NCBI GenBank assembly: GCA_024654525.1
Contig: JANLHI010000013.1
Location: forward strand, 82,036 to 121,123
Direction: 5' to 3'
Origin: Patescibacteria group bacterium
Lineage (GTDB): Bacteria > Patescibacteriota > Minisyncoccia > UBA6257 > 2-01-FULL-56-20
Length of the DNA stretch: 39,088 nt
The notes under the pieces are model-generated. The model saw only the letters and a list, made by a program, of their open reading frames with translations. It made no database searches and had not been told where the DNA came from. A program made the translations under genes and the position numbers. Position 1 is the first letter of the stretch. Each line of letters starts with the position of its first letter. Positions 1 through 6,695 of the stretch are shown piece by piece.

Positions 1-1
1 A

Positions 2-295
2 CTCGCCGATCTCCTCGCCATTCAGAAAGGGGATATATCCTTATTCCGCAAGTTTTTCGCAGGCAAGATAGTTCCCGGATGGAAATCGGCGGTGACGAAT
101 AAGCAGGGCGATCTTCGTTTCCCATGTATCGCTGAGCACGCAGATGGAAGCACGGGAGCAGTCACGGTTGAGCTCTATTGGGAAATTCCGAACTTAGTCT
201 GGCGTGTATCCGACACAATCACGCCGCGTTTCAGGAAACTTACCCGTGTTCAGGCAAGGATAGCAGCCTTTTTCCGGAAGTTTGCTTCGTGGTAA
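2..295 (+). CDS. 3' end of an unidentified protein (5' truncated by window edge)
   Basis: An open frame runs from the first bases of the window to a TAA at 293-295 and encodes about 97 residues. A GTG at 92 could be an internal start, but the frame is open right to the edge, so this is more likely the C-terminal part of a longer protein. I do not recognise the family. The tail is rich in Arg, Phe and Trp (it ends R-K-F-A-S-W), and the middle looks like a beta-rich segment. A strong hairpin starts 22 nt after the stop, which supports this being the true end of a transcription unit. Confidence 0.5.
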   Translation, partial: LADLLAIQKGDISLFRKFFAGKIVPGWKSAVTNKQGDLRFPCIAEHADGSTGAVTVELYWEIPNLVWRVSDTITPRFRKLTRVQARIAAFFRKFASW

Positions 296-316
296 TCCTA
301 AGAGTAATAAATCATC

Positions 317-354
317 GGCCGTCGGTCGCGAGAACAATCTCCCGACCGACGGCC
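317..354 (+). terminator. Long hairpin after the partial gene, terminator-like
   Basis: The arms 317-328 and 343-354 are perfect 12-base complements (GGCCGTCGGTCG). After a C-C mismatch the stem continues with 4 more pairs (330-333 with 338-341) closing a 4-nt loop. No clear T-run follows (AAATAC). It could be a Rho-independent-like terminator without a U-tract or an mRNA-end stabiliser. It also separates the upstream gene from the promoter at about 403. Confidence 0.55.
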
Positions 355-402
355 AAATACATGAGCGCAGAAAGAAATTTGTGCTTTCATGTGTTTTTTA
401 AA

Positions 403-411
403 TGATACAAT
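403..411 (+). promoter_or_regulatory. Extended -10 promoter element for the HD-domain gene
   Basis: TGATACAAT contains an extended -10 (TG-N-TACAAT, hexamer 406-411). The hexamer ends 7 nt before the ATG at 419, which would put the transcription start at or within a base or two of the start codon. I see no convincing -35 and no Shine-Dalgarno sequence. Confidence 0.5.
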
Positions 412-418
412 TTAAAAT

Positions 419-1045
419 ATGAGGCAGAAAAAAATTAACGACATACTTTTGTTTTTGAAAAGGAGTAGAGCCCTAGAATCAGCCAAACGATACGGCTCAT
501 CTATGCGTGCCCATAACAATACGGTTGCCGAACACTCCTGGAGGTTGGGACTCATGGCGCTTATCATCGGAACTGAATCCAGAGTACGGATAGATATGAA
601 CCGTACGCTTGCTCTTGCGCTTTTGCACGACCTCGCGGAAGCCAAGACCGGTGATATTGATGCCTATGAGCAGATTTTGGCGGGCAAAAAGTTAATCGAA
701 GAGAAAGCTGTTATGGAAGAAAAGGCGATGCATCAGATGACAGATGACCTGCCTTTCGGAGACTGGATATACGCTTTGTGGCACGAGTATGAAGACCAGA
801 TAACTATTGAATCGAAATTTGTGAAGGCATTAGACAAAATAGAAGGATTTCTTCATATCGCTGAAGTGGGAGTGGAAGCATATATCCCAAAGGAATTTCA
901 TGCTGACTACGCAACTAAAGCAGTGGTAGCGTTTGACGAAGCAATGCATCACTTCCCGGAACTTAAAGACTTTTTAGAAGAAGTAAAAAAGGATTTAAAA
1001 ACGCAATTTGAAAAAGTTGGAGTGAAATGGATTGATAGTAAATAA
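419..1045 (+). CDS. HD-domain phosphohydrolase (YfbR/HDDC2-like 5'-deoxynucleotidase)
   Basis: This 208-residue protein carries the metal-binding residues of the HD superfamily. His39 lies in V-A-E-H-S-W, His70-Asp71 in A-L-L-H-D-L-A-E, and G-D-I follows at 78-80. A later Asp in K-A-L-D-K-I-E-G (around 138) completes the ligand set. The order and spacing match the HD_3 group (E. coli YfbR, human HDDC2), whose members dephosphorylate deoxynucleoside monophosphates. Such an enzyme would suit nucleotide salvage in a cell with little biosynthesis. The length is normal for the family. The ATG at 419 is chosen because the -10 box ends 7 nt upstream. The substrate is inferred from the family and cannot be read from the sequence. 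Confidence 0.8.
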   Translation: MRQKKINDILLFLKRSRALESAKRYGSSMRAHNNTVAEHSWRLGLMALIIGTESRVRIDMNRTLALALLHDLAEAKTGDIDAYEQILAGKKLIEEKAVMEEKAMHQMTDDLPFGDWIYALWHEYEDQITIESKFVKALDKIEGFLHIAEVGVEAYIPKEFHADYATKAVVAFDEAMHHFPELKDFLEEVKKDLKTQFEKVGVKWIDSK

Positions 1046-1095
1046 AACTTTTTATAAGTGGGGGCGGAGCCCGACTTCGCTAAAGCTACGTCGTG

Positions 1096-1158
1096 GCGAA
1101 GGTCTCCTTCGCAACCTACAGGAGCGGACTTCGTCCGCCATAGGTCGCTTCGGCGACC
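1096..1158. repeat. Cluster of three perfect short hairpins, REP-like
   Basis: Three perfect inverted repeats lie within 63 bases: GCGAAGG-TCT-CCTTCGC (1096-1112), GCGGAC-TTC-GTCCGC (1124-1138) and GGTCGC-TTCG-GCGACC (1143-1158). The last has a UUCG tetraloop. The segment just before them (1074-1096) holds a CTTCGC that could pair with GCGAAG in the first hairpin, so alternative folds exist. The block is much more GC-rich than its flanks and contains no convincing gene. It resembles a repetitive extragenic palindromic element. Whether it recurs elsewhere in the genome cannot be seen here. Confidence 0.6.
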
Positions 1159-1219
1159 GAAGGCGGAGGGGGAGGGATTCCAAAATATGGGTTTTTTCTG
1201 TTGTCGCGATTTGATTAGT

Positions 1220-1248
1220 TTGACATTGTTCTTGTGTTTCTTTATACC
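1220..1248 (+). promoter_or_regulatory. Sigma70-type promoter of the membrane-protein gene at 1321
   Basis: TTGACA (1220-1225), a 17-nt spacer and TATACC (1243-1248) form a near-consensus promoter. The predicted transcription start is around 1255, leaving a leader of about 65 nt. This is one of the best -35/-10 pairs in the window. Confidence 0.7.
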
Positions 1249-1250
1249 AC

Positions 1251-1284
1251 TTATACCCCAAGAAACTGTTGCCTTGGGTTATAA
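1251..1284 (+). promoter_or_regulatory. Inverted repeat at the predicted transcription start
   Basis: The arms 1251-1262 and 1273-1284 pair at 11 of 12 positions around a 10-nt loop, with one mismatch (1256/1279). The element begins right after the -10 box and covers the predicted start site. It could be a repressor operator or a hairpin in the 5' leader. It is too far from the gene end to be its terminator. Confidence 0.5.
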
Positions 1285-1308
1285 CGTATTTTTAAAATTT
1301 AAAATGAA

Positions 1309-1316
1309 GGGAGGTG
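1309..1316 (+). promoter_or_regulatory. Strong Shine-Dalgarno sequence selecting the GTG start at 1321
   Basis: GGGAGGTG ends 4 nt before the GTG at 1321 and is complementary to the 3' end of 16S rRNA. It decides the GTG start. It stands out because nearly every other gene in the window has no such sequence. Confidence 0.7.
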
Positions 1317-1320
1317 CACC

Positions 1321-1920
1321 GTGAAAGACGTGTGCGTATGGCTTGTAGGGTTGGTTGCCGTCGCGTTTGCGTGGCGATATGTACATCAAGTGAAGGAGGG
1401 GAAAGCTTCCCCTGCGCTTTCCACATGGCTCATTTTTCTTGTGGGCGTGGTAATTAGTTTTATCACGTATGCAATCGCGGAGAAACGAGACTTCCGCTCG
1501 GGGATACTCAATACGATAGACTTGGCGAGTATATCGTTTATCGTTGTGGGAATTATTATTTGCGGGAAGCGTGGTGTACTACGTTTCAAGCCATTTGAAA
1601 AATGGCACCTTGTGGGGAGCGGATTGCTTGTCGGATACGGTATTTATACCGGTAACGCGTGGAATTCGAATATTCTCGCGCAAGTTTTGCTTGGTGTGGC
1701 GTATTTCCCTACGTGGCAAAACTTATTCACGGAGAAGCGTAACACCGAATCATGGAGCGGGTGGATGCTCAACCTTCTCGCGTGTGCGTTGGCACTTTAC
1801 CCTGCGATGGTAAACGGAAATACGCTCGCGATTGTTTACGCGACGCGCGCGGTAACCCTCATCGTATGCACCATGTTTCTCATGGCGTATTACGAATTCA
1901 AACAAAAGAAATCACAATGA
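1321..1920 (+). CDS. Unknown polytopic membrane protein
   Basis: This 199-residue, strongly hydrophobic protein has about six or seven predicted membrane spans, with short loops carrying Lys and Arg. I do not recognise the family. The general size and spacing resemble small seven-helix transport proteins of the PQ-loop/SWEET kind, but I see no diagnostic PQ motif, so no function is assigned. The GTG start is fixed by the adjacent Shine-Dalgarno sequence. The gene is monocistronic: it has its own promoter and inverted repeat upstream, and a terminator hairpin begins at its stop codon. This tidy, regulated layout differs from the leaderless genes around it and may point to a separately acquired gene. 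Confidence 0.7.
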   Translation: MKDVCVWLVGLVAVAFAWRYVHQVKEGKASPALSTWLIFLVGVVISFITYAIAEKRDFRSGILNTIDLASISFIVVGIIICGKRGVLRFKPFEKWHLVGSGLLVGYGIYTGNAWNSNILAQVLLGVAYFPTWQNLFTEKRNTESWSGWMLNLLACALALYPAMVNGNTLAIVYATRAVTLIVCTMFLMAYYEFKQKKSQ

Positions 1921-1962
1921 ATCCCGCCGACATGCTTTATGCATCGGCGGGATTTGTCTTTG
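1920..1962 (+). terminator. Rho-independent terminator of the membrane-protein gene
   Basis: The arms 1920-1930 and 1944-1954 form a perfect 11-bp stem (AATCCCGCCGA and its complement) around a 13-nt loop. A T-rich tail follows (TTTGTCTTT). The hairpin starts on the last base of the stop codon. Confidence 0.8.
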
Positions 1963-2280
1963 AAACTTGCTGGATGCTATTATCGATTCCCTTGTAATGA
2001 GAGAGGAGAATTTCTTACGTTCTCTTATTGTATAAGGAATGTTTCTGCCAAGCGGGATTGATTTTAGGAAATTGTGAGACGAAAAGTTTAGATTGTTCAA
2101 AAAGACAAAAACTGTTTGGAAAAACATACCGCCCGTATTTGTATATAACTGCAGGAAATAATAAATAACATTGTTCCATCTTCATGAAGTTTGACGGTGT
2201 ATTGTATTGTGTCGAACGTTTAGGAGAACTAAAGAGGGCGCTCTTGGTATGTAGTGTATATAACTTGTGGATAACTTCGC
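1963..2280. other. Non-coding stretch with one perfect DnaA box
   Basis: I see no convincing gene here. TGTGGATAA at 2266-2274 is a perfect reverse-strand match to the DnaA box TTATCCACA. It is a single copy with no cluster of further boxes and no obvious AT-rich unwinding element, so it does not by itself mark an origin. The rest is AT-rich sequence without strong inverted repeats. Confidence 0.4.
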
Positions 2281-2308
2281 TTGCGCACAAAATGTGAGCT
2301 TTTATACT
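2281..2308 (+). promoter_or_regulatory. Promoter of the large secreted protein, leaderless type
   Basis: TTGCGC (2281-2286), a 16-nt spacer and TATACT (2303-2308) precede the ATG at 2317. Only 8 nt separate the -10 box from the ATG, so the mRNA would begin at or next to the start codon. No Shine-Dalgarno sequence is present. Confidence 0.55.
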
Positions 2309-2316
2309 GAAAAATA

Positions 2317-4713
2317 ATGATCAAATTAAAAATTTCTCGCGCTTTTTACCTTACGTTTGCAGTTTTTTTATTTGCATCGGTGTCTGCGACACATGTTCGC
2401 GCACAAAACACCGATCTTCAGACACAGGTTAATGAATTGAAAAGCGAAATGTTATCGCTTCACTCGATTATTAATGAGCTACAAACGGAAATACGATCTC
2501 TTATTGCGGGTACTCGAGAAACGACCTGGCGTACTTCAATAGTTACTCCTCCCACCACTCTTCAGAATACGCGAGCAGCACAAGAGTTTTTGAAAAAATA
2601 CCCAGATGTATATCCTGAAGGTTTAGTGACGGGGTATTATGGGGATTTGACGAAGGGTGCAATTAAGAAGTTCCAGGAGAAATATGGAACCGACACCGGT
2701 AATCAGGACGTTAAAAAATTCTATGATCTTGTGTTTGGGGGAGCTCCCTTCTCTTTACCGATACCGACTCCCTCCTCTCCACCGCCTTCTTTAATTACGC
2801 CAATACTTGCGAGTACTACCATTGCAACAATATCTTCACCTCCCACACCGGTTGAATGTCCGGTTACTCCAAGTGTGAGTATATGTGCAGGAGGGGAGGA
2901 TCGGGTAATGTCATTTGCTTCTGCTGCGTGTGGTACATATTACTCATGCATACCTCGCGGATCAACAATTGCAACTTCATCGTCTCCGGGGGAATTGTCT
3001 ATAACTACTTCAGGATGGCGGAGGATAACATGGGGAAGAGGAGGCTCATCGCTTGTGGCACCGCAAGTGCCTCAAGAAGTGGTTGATGCAAGGCTTCAAG
3101 AAATCGCAAGGTCATGTCCCGATGCGGTCTATTACACCTATGTAAATCCCATTGATGCTTCTCGAGCGGACGCGGGTATTGCGTCGTGCCCGACAACTTC
3201 CTCTGAAGTATCCACGCCTTCAACAGCTCTGTACGGATCTTCAACAGGGTGTGCGCGATACGGCGAAGGGTGGCGTGCGATGGATGCGAGTGGAAACTGT
3301 TTCGATACAGATATGAAAAATTATTATACTGCAGATGGATCGCTGATATCCTGTACTGCGCTCTCTGCTTCCGGGTGTAACGGCGTCACTTCATATGCGG
3401 GAGATGCCAATTCGTGTCCGGGATTTGCGTCGAGCAGATGGGATAATTCGGGAAGCCGGTATTGTGAACTAAATACCGAGCGTAAGTGTGATTACGAATA
3501 TCCCAGTTATCTTACGAATGGTTCAAACTATACAGAAAGCAATTGCCCGGAAGGCACAAGTACTGGCGTCACCTCGGTTGTCACCGGGTTTGCGCCTCGG
3601 TTTAGCGAGCCTTCCGGAGGATGTGGGCAATTTAGTCTCTATCAGTCGCGGTGGATAATACATAGTAATGCCATTGGAGGGTCGTGTGTATCGGGTGAAA
3701 GGCCTGTGAATGTGGTGAGTTCATGTCCTGCGGGGCAATGGCCGAAATGGGATTCAAGTGGATGGCCAACGGGGTGTTCGGGAGATGATTTTTCATCAAC
3801 TTCTCAAACACAAACAAGTTCCACAGGGACACAAACGAGTACGGGTACACAAACGGGATCGACATCGTCAGGAACGGGAACTTCGTATGGTTCATACAAC
3901 GGAGGATATGGAACATCTCCTGCGGGACAGAAAACCCAAGTGTGGAATTCGCTTGGGCTCCAATCATGGATTCGTACTGATGCCGATGTCTCAAGGATTG
4001 AACAGCTAAAGAGTGCATGTACCAATGTGCAGAGCGGTTCAAATATATGGTCATCGGGTGCAGGGGATTCATCAAGTGTTGATTTCGGTATGCCCGATTC
4101 GGCGAAGTGTGTCGCCGCTACGGCGTGTACGAGTGGTCAATATTATAATGGTACTTCATGCGTGAGTGGTAGCTCCGGGATTTATTATGGCGGAAGTACG
4201 ACAAGTGACACAGGAAGTATGCAAAAATGTTTCTATCCGAATGCAACAAAGAATAGCGCCGCTATTGGCTATACCGTATGGTGTGAATCGGATTATGTAA
4301 ATTGTCATGAAGGAAGCGAAAGTGGAGCCTCAATTTCTTTAGAAGGTGTTTCACTTGGTTCTCCTTCTTCATGCGAGACCGGGTGGAGCGGAGGTCCGAG
4401 CGGTTATTGTAACAGCAATAACTACTGCGACTCTTGGGAAAGTGCCACGTCATGCCCGTCAGAATGTAGCGGTTCGAGTAGTAGTGGGAGCGGTTCAGGC
4501 AATTATGGTTATTGCGAAGCATATGCGACGCAAGATACATGTACCGTACAGTCGAACTGTTACTGGCAGGCAGGAGCAGGAGGCAATTATTGTTATTACT
4601 CTTCTACACCCCCCTCATCATCGATTCCCAACGATCGCGCATCACAGTTTGGGACAATATTAGAATCAATGAGGGCAGTGATCGAAAAAATTCAAAGTGT
4701 ATTCGGACAGTAA
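2317..4713 (+). CDS. Large secreted Cys/Ser/Gly-rich protein with peptidoglycan-binding-like domain
   Basis: This 798-residue protein starts with a signal peptide (hydrophobic core about 10-24, likely cut after A-29 in H-V-R-A). A short coiled coil follows (about 31-65), then a segment at about 85-124 that looks like a peptidoglycan-binding-1 domain (A-A-Q-E-F-L near its start, G-Y-Y-G-D-L-T-K in the middle). A Pro/Ser/Thr linker leads into several hundred residues rich in Cys, Ser, Gly and aromatic residues, with many C-P and S-C pairs and a Thr/Gln/Gly low-complexity tract at about 494-530. The C-terminus (about 772-798) is a short amphipathic helix. The layout suggests a wall-attached, disulfide-stabilised surface protein, perhaps for host or surface contact. 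No known family is recognised beyond the N-terminal domain. It is monocistronic, with its own promoter and a strong terminator. Confidence 0.8.
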   Translation: MIKLKISRAFYLTFAVFLFASVSATHVRAQNTDLQTQVNELKSEMLSLHSIINELQTEIRSLIAGTRETTWRTSIVTPPTTLQNTRAAQEFLKKYPDVYPEGLVTGYYGDLTKGAIKKFQEKYGTDTGNQDVKKFYDLVFGGAPFSLPIPTPSSPPPSLITPILASTTIATISSPPTPVECPVTPSVSICAGGEDRVMSFASAACGTYYSCIPRGSTIATSSSPGELSITTSGWRRITWGRGGSSLVAPQVPQEVVDARLQEIARSCPDAVYYTYVNPIDASRADAGIASCPTTSSEVSTPSTALYGSSTGCARYGEGWRAMDASGNCFDTDMKNYYTADGSLISCTALSASGCNGVTSYAGDANSCPGFASSRWDNSGSRYCELNTERKCDYEYPSYLTNGSNYTESNCPEGTSTGVTSVVTGFAPRFSEPSGGCGQFSLYQSRWIIHSNAIGGSCVSGERPVNVVSSCPAGQWPKWDSSGWPTGCSGDDFSSTSQTQTSSTGTQTSTGTQTGSTSSGTGTSYGSYNGGYGTSPAGQKTQVWNSLGLQSWIRTDADVSRIEQLKSACTNVQSGSNIWSSGAGDSSSVDFGMPDSAKCVAATACTSGQYYNGTSCVSGSSGIYYGGSTTSDTGSMQKCFYPNATKNSAAIGYTVWCESDYVNCHEGSESGASISLEGVSLGSPSSCETGWSGGPSGYCNSNNYCDSWESATSCPSECSGSSSSGSGSGNYGYCEAYATQDTCTVQSNCYWQAGAGGNYCYYSSTPPSSSIPNDRASQFGTILESMRAVIEKIQSVFGQ

Positions 4714-4743
4714 TTCTATAATTTTGTAGGGCGTATGCAGTGC

Positions 4744-4789
4744 AACTCATTTCTCCGCTATTTTTTTGATAGCGGAGTATGAGTTTTTT
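4744..4789 (+). terminator. Strong two-part Rho-independent terminator
   Basis: An inner perfect 9-bp stem (CTCCGCTAT 4753-4761 with 4769-4777) is nested in an outer 7-bp stem (AACTCAT 4744-4750 with 4779-4785). A run of T residues to 4789 follows. It lies 30 nt after the stop of the large secreted protein. The remaining sequence up to 4946 shows no gene. Confidence 0.85.
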
Positions 4790-4946
4790 GTATGCTCTTA
4801 GTTTTAGTGTGATAGTTATACACTTTGCACGAACTTACTTTACACGAAAATCTTGACTGCACTCCACCCCTCCTTTTTTTCTGGGGGAATGAATGAGGGT
4901 ATTCGCAGATTCGTATCGTAGACTGATTAGTATTTATAAAAAATAA

Positions 4947-4974
4947 TTGACACACTATCGTCTACTTTGATAAT
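4947..4974 (+). promoter_or_regulatory. Promoter of the arsR operon
   Basis: TTGACA (4947-4952), a 16-nt spacer and GATAAT (4969-4974) form a near-consensus sigma70 promoter. The start site would be near 4982, inside the palindromic operator, so a bound repressor would block polymerase directly. Confidence 0.75.
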
Positions 4975-4997
4975 ATATCAATATATATTGATATATT
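4972..4997 (+). promoter_or_regulatory. Perfect 26-bp palindrome, ArsR/SmtB-type operator
   Basis: Bases 4972-4997 form a perfect 26-bp palindrome centred between 4984 and 4985, with core ATATCAATATATATTGATAT. It overlaps the -10 box and ends 3 nt before the arsR ATG. AT-rich inverted repeats of this kind in promoters are the usual binding sites of ArsR/SmtB/CadC repressors, and the adjacent gene encodes one. Autoregulation is therefore likely. Confidence 0.75.
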
Positions 4998-5000
4998 TTT

Positions 5001-5303
5001 ATGAAAATCAAACAAAAAGACACCCTCTTAAACATGTTTAAGACTCTAAGCGAAATAGCCCGCCTTGATATAGTTTTGCTCCTCACCTCGGGTGAAAAAT
5101 GCGTCTGTGAGATATTTAAAAACCTAAAACTTCCGCAAAATCTTGTTTCGCACCATTTGAGAATTTTACGACAAAGTGGCTTAATCATAAATCGCAAGCA
5201 AGGAAAATGGGTTCACTATTCTCTCAACAGAAAAAATATTAAAGAATTGCAAAAATTATTAACGAAGATCGGCACGGCTAAAGAAAAACCGCCAAAATAT
5301 TAG
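5001..5303 (+). CDS. arsR: ArsR/SmtB-family metalloid- or metal-sensing repressor
   Basis: This 100-residue winged-helix protein has the classic sensor motif E-K-C-V-C-E-I (Cys34 and Cys36) at the start of the DNA-binding region. It is the counterpart of the E-L-C-V-C-D-L box that binds As(III), Sb(III) or Cd(II) in ArsR/CadC proteins. The recognition helix follows (about 44-60, with S-H-H-L-R-I-L-R) and a beta wing around 62-74. The third Cys of the E. coli plasmid ArsR site is not evident. A repressor released by metalloid binding is the family behaviour. The operator over its own promoter and the ArsP-type permease downstream support arsenic or organoarsenic sensing. The ATG at 5001 is the only sensible start. 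Confidence 0.85.
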   Translation: MKIKQKDTLLNMFKTLSEIARLDIVLLLTSGEKCVCEIFKNLKLPQNLVSHHLRILRQSGLIINRKQGKWVHYSLNRKNIKELQKLLTKIGTAKEKPPKY

Positions 5304-5336
5304 TTGTTATTTAGTAATTACTGTAGTTCAAACACT

Positions 5337-5618
5337 ATGGCAACATATACATATATATGTTCAGGATGTGGAAATGTTTTCGACATTGAAGCAACGGTTC
5401 AAGAGAAAGAGGAGGGAAAAAGCGAAAAATTTATTTGCCCGAAATGTCAGTCGAAGGATATCAAGCAGAAATTTTCTGCCGGTAATTTTATTAAAAATGT
5501 TTTTCAGACGAATAAAAAGGGCGGTGGGTGTTGTTTCGGTGGAAATACTTGCGGGGCCGGTTGTAAGCAGGAAGAGAAAGACAAAAAGACAACCAGTAAT
5601 GGGGGCTGTTGCGGATAA
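5337..5618 (+). CDS. Small zinc-ribbon, Cys-rich protein (FmdB-like) in the ars operon
   Basis: This 93-residue protein has two halves. The N-terminal half is an FmdB-type zinc ribbon with C-x2-C at 8-11 and again at 34-37. The C-terminal half is Gly/Cys/Lys-rich, with C65-C66, C72, C76 and a final G-G-C-C-G (C91-C92). That makes ten Cys in all, which suggests thiolate metal or metalloid binding. An in-frame TTG at 5304 would add 11 residues, but the ATG at 5337 begins exactly where FmdB-type proteins do (M-A-T-Y). It sits 33 nt after arsR and 15 nt before the permease gene. A metallochaperone role handing metalloid to the permease is inference; a redox or structural role is also possible. 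Confidence 0.65.
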   Translation: MATYTYICSGCGNVFDIEATVQEKEEGKSEKFICPKCQSKDIKQKFSAGNFIKNVFQTNKKGGGCCFGGNTCGAGCKQEEKDKKTTSNGGCCG

Positions 5619-5627
5619 AATCCGCAA
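5609..5627 (+). promoter_or_regulatory. Perfect hairpin spanning the stop codon before the permease
   Basis: TTGCGGAT (5609-5616), AAA and ATCCGCAA (5620-5627) form a perfect 8-bp stem. It contains the stop codon of the Cys-rich gene and ends 6 nt before the permease ATG. It lacks a T-run, so it is probably not a full terminator. It could tune coupling or expression ratio within the operon. Confidence 0.5.
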
Positions 5628-5633
5628 AAGTAT

Positions 5634-6593
5634 ATGATTCAACAATTCGCAGACTGGCTTATTTATTCCGTATTAAATTTTGATCCTGCCTCAAAATTAG
5701 GGAGCAGTATCAATTTTTTTGTATATGACACGGTAAAAATCTATTTGTTGATTTTAGTTATTATCGGAGTTATTGCGTTTATCCGGACATTTCTGCCACC
5801 GCATAAAATCAAAGAGCTGTTTTCAAGGCAAAGGTTTGGAATGGGAAATCTTTCGGCTTCAATACTCGGCGCGGTCACTCCTTTTTGTTCTTGCTCGTCT
5901 ATCCCCGTATTTGTGGGTCTTTTGAAAGCGGAAATGCCTTTGGGGATAGCATTCTCTTTTATCATAACTTCTCCTCTGGTTAATGAGGTTATTTTTGTTT
6001 TAATGGGAGGAACCTTTGGGTGGAAGATTGCTACCATCTACGCCTTGTTTGGAATTGCTTTGGGAGTTATCGCGGGAATGATTATCGGGAGAATGAAATT
6101 GGATAAAGAAATACTTTTGAAGTTTGATGATGCTACGGGAGAAAAGTTATCTCTTGAATATCTTCCCAAAAGTATTGAGGGTAAGATTCAATACTCGCTT
6201 CAAGAAGGTGTTGCCACCTTTAAAAAACTTTGGCTGGTTATTGCTATCGGGGTGGGAATAGGCGCCGTGATACATGGATATGTTCCGGCGGAATTTTTTG
6301 AACAATATCTCAATATTAATTCTTTGTTAGCCGTCCCCATTGCCACATTAGTGGGAATACCAATTTATGCGGGATGTTCCACCCTCGTACCGGTAGTATT
6401 CGCTTTGGTCGGACAAGGAATACCTCTCGGTACAGCTCTTGCTTTTATGATGTCCATTGCCGGACTATCTTTGCCTGAGGCGATTATGCTCAAAAAAGTA
6501 ATGACCGCCAAATTGCTCGCACTATTCTTTGGAGTGGTTGCTGTAGGAATTATTTTGATTGGTTATTTATTTAATTTTTTATTAGTGACGTAG
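5634..6593 (+). CDS. arsP: ArsP-type permease (DUF318/UPF0718), probable organoarsenical efflux
   Basis: This 319-residue protein has about eight membrane spans in two halves. It carries the family hallmark T-P-F-C-S-C-S-S-I-P-V (Cys85, Cys87) at the start of a helix and a matching Y-A-G-C-S-T in the second half. ArsP members export trivalent organoarsenicals such as methylarsenite, using Cys residues. Other members of the same superfamily are uncharacterised permeases, so the substrate is inferred. Its place as third gene behind an ArsR-type repressor strengthens the arsenic assignment. The ATG at 5634 lies 15 nt after the preceding stop and 6 nt after the hairpin. Length and topology are normal. 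Confidence 0.8.
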   Translation: MIQQFADWLIYSVLNFDPASKLGSSINFFVYDTVKIYLLILVIIGVIAFIRTFLPPHKIKELFSRQRFGMGNLSASILGAVTPFCSCSSIPVFVGLLKAEMPLGIAFSFIITSPLVNEVIFVLMGGTFGWKIATIYALFGIALGVIAGMIIGRMKLDKEILLKFDDATGEKLSLEYLPKSIEGKIQYSLQEGVATFKKLWLVIAIGVGIGAVIHGYVPAEFFEQYLNINSLLAVPIATLVGIPIYAGCSTLVPVVFALVGQGIPLGTALAFMMSIAGLSLPEAIMLKKVMTAKLLALFFGVVAVGIILIGYLFNFLLVT

Positions 6594-6605
6594 AACGAGA
6601 GAAAG

Positions 6606-6624
6606 AATGATGGCGGTCATCATT
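6606..6624 (+). terminator. Weak hairpin after the permease gene
   Basis: AATGATG (6606-6612) and CATCATT (6618-6624) pair around a 5-nt loop, 12 nt after the permease stop. There is no T-run. It may mark the 3' end of the ars operon, which faces the convergent antiporter gene. Confidence 0.25.
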
Positions 6625-6695
6625 ATCTCATTACTATTCCTCTTTACGCGGGATATTAGAGGAGCAACGGACACGGACGGGGCTGTACGAAATAT

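Noticed and set aside
1096-1158. CRISPR array
   Set aside because: The units are different self-complementary hairpins, not identical repeats with spacers. No cas genes in the window.
1058-1324. Open frame of 88 codons in the spacer after the HD-domain gene
   Set aside because: It runs through the hairpin cluster and the promoter of the next gene and has biased, repeat-like residues. No family resemblance or start signal.
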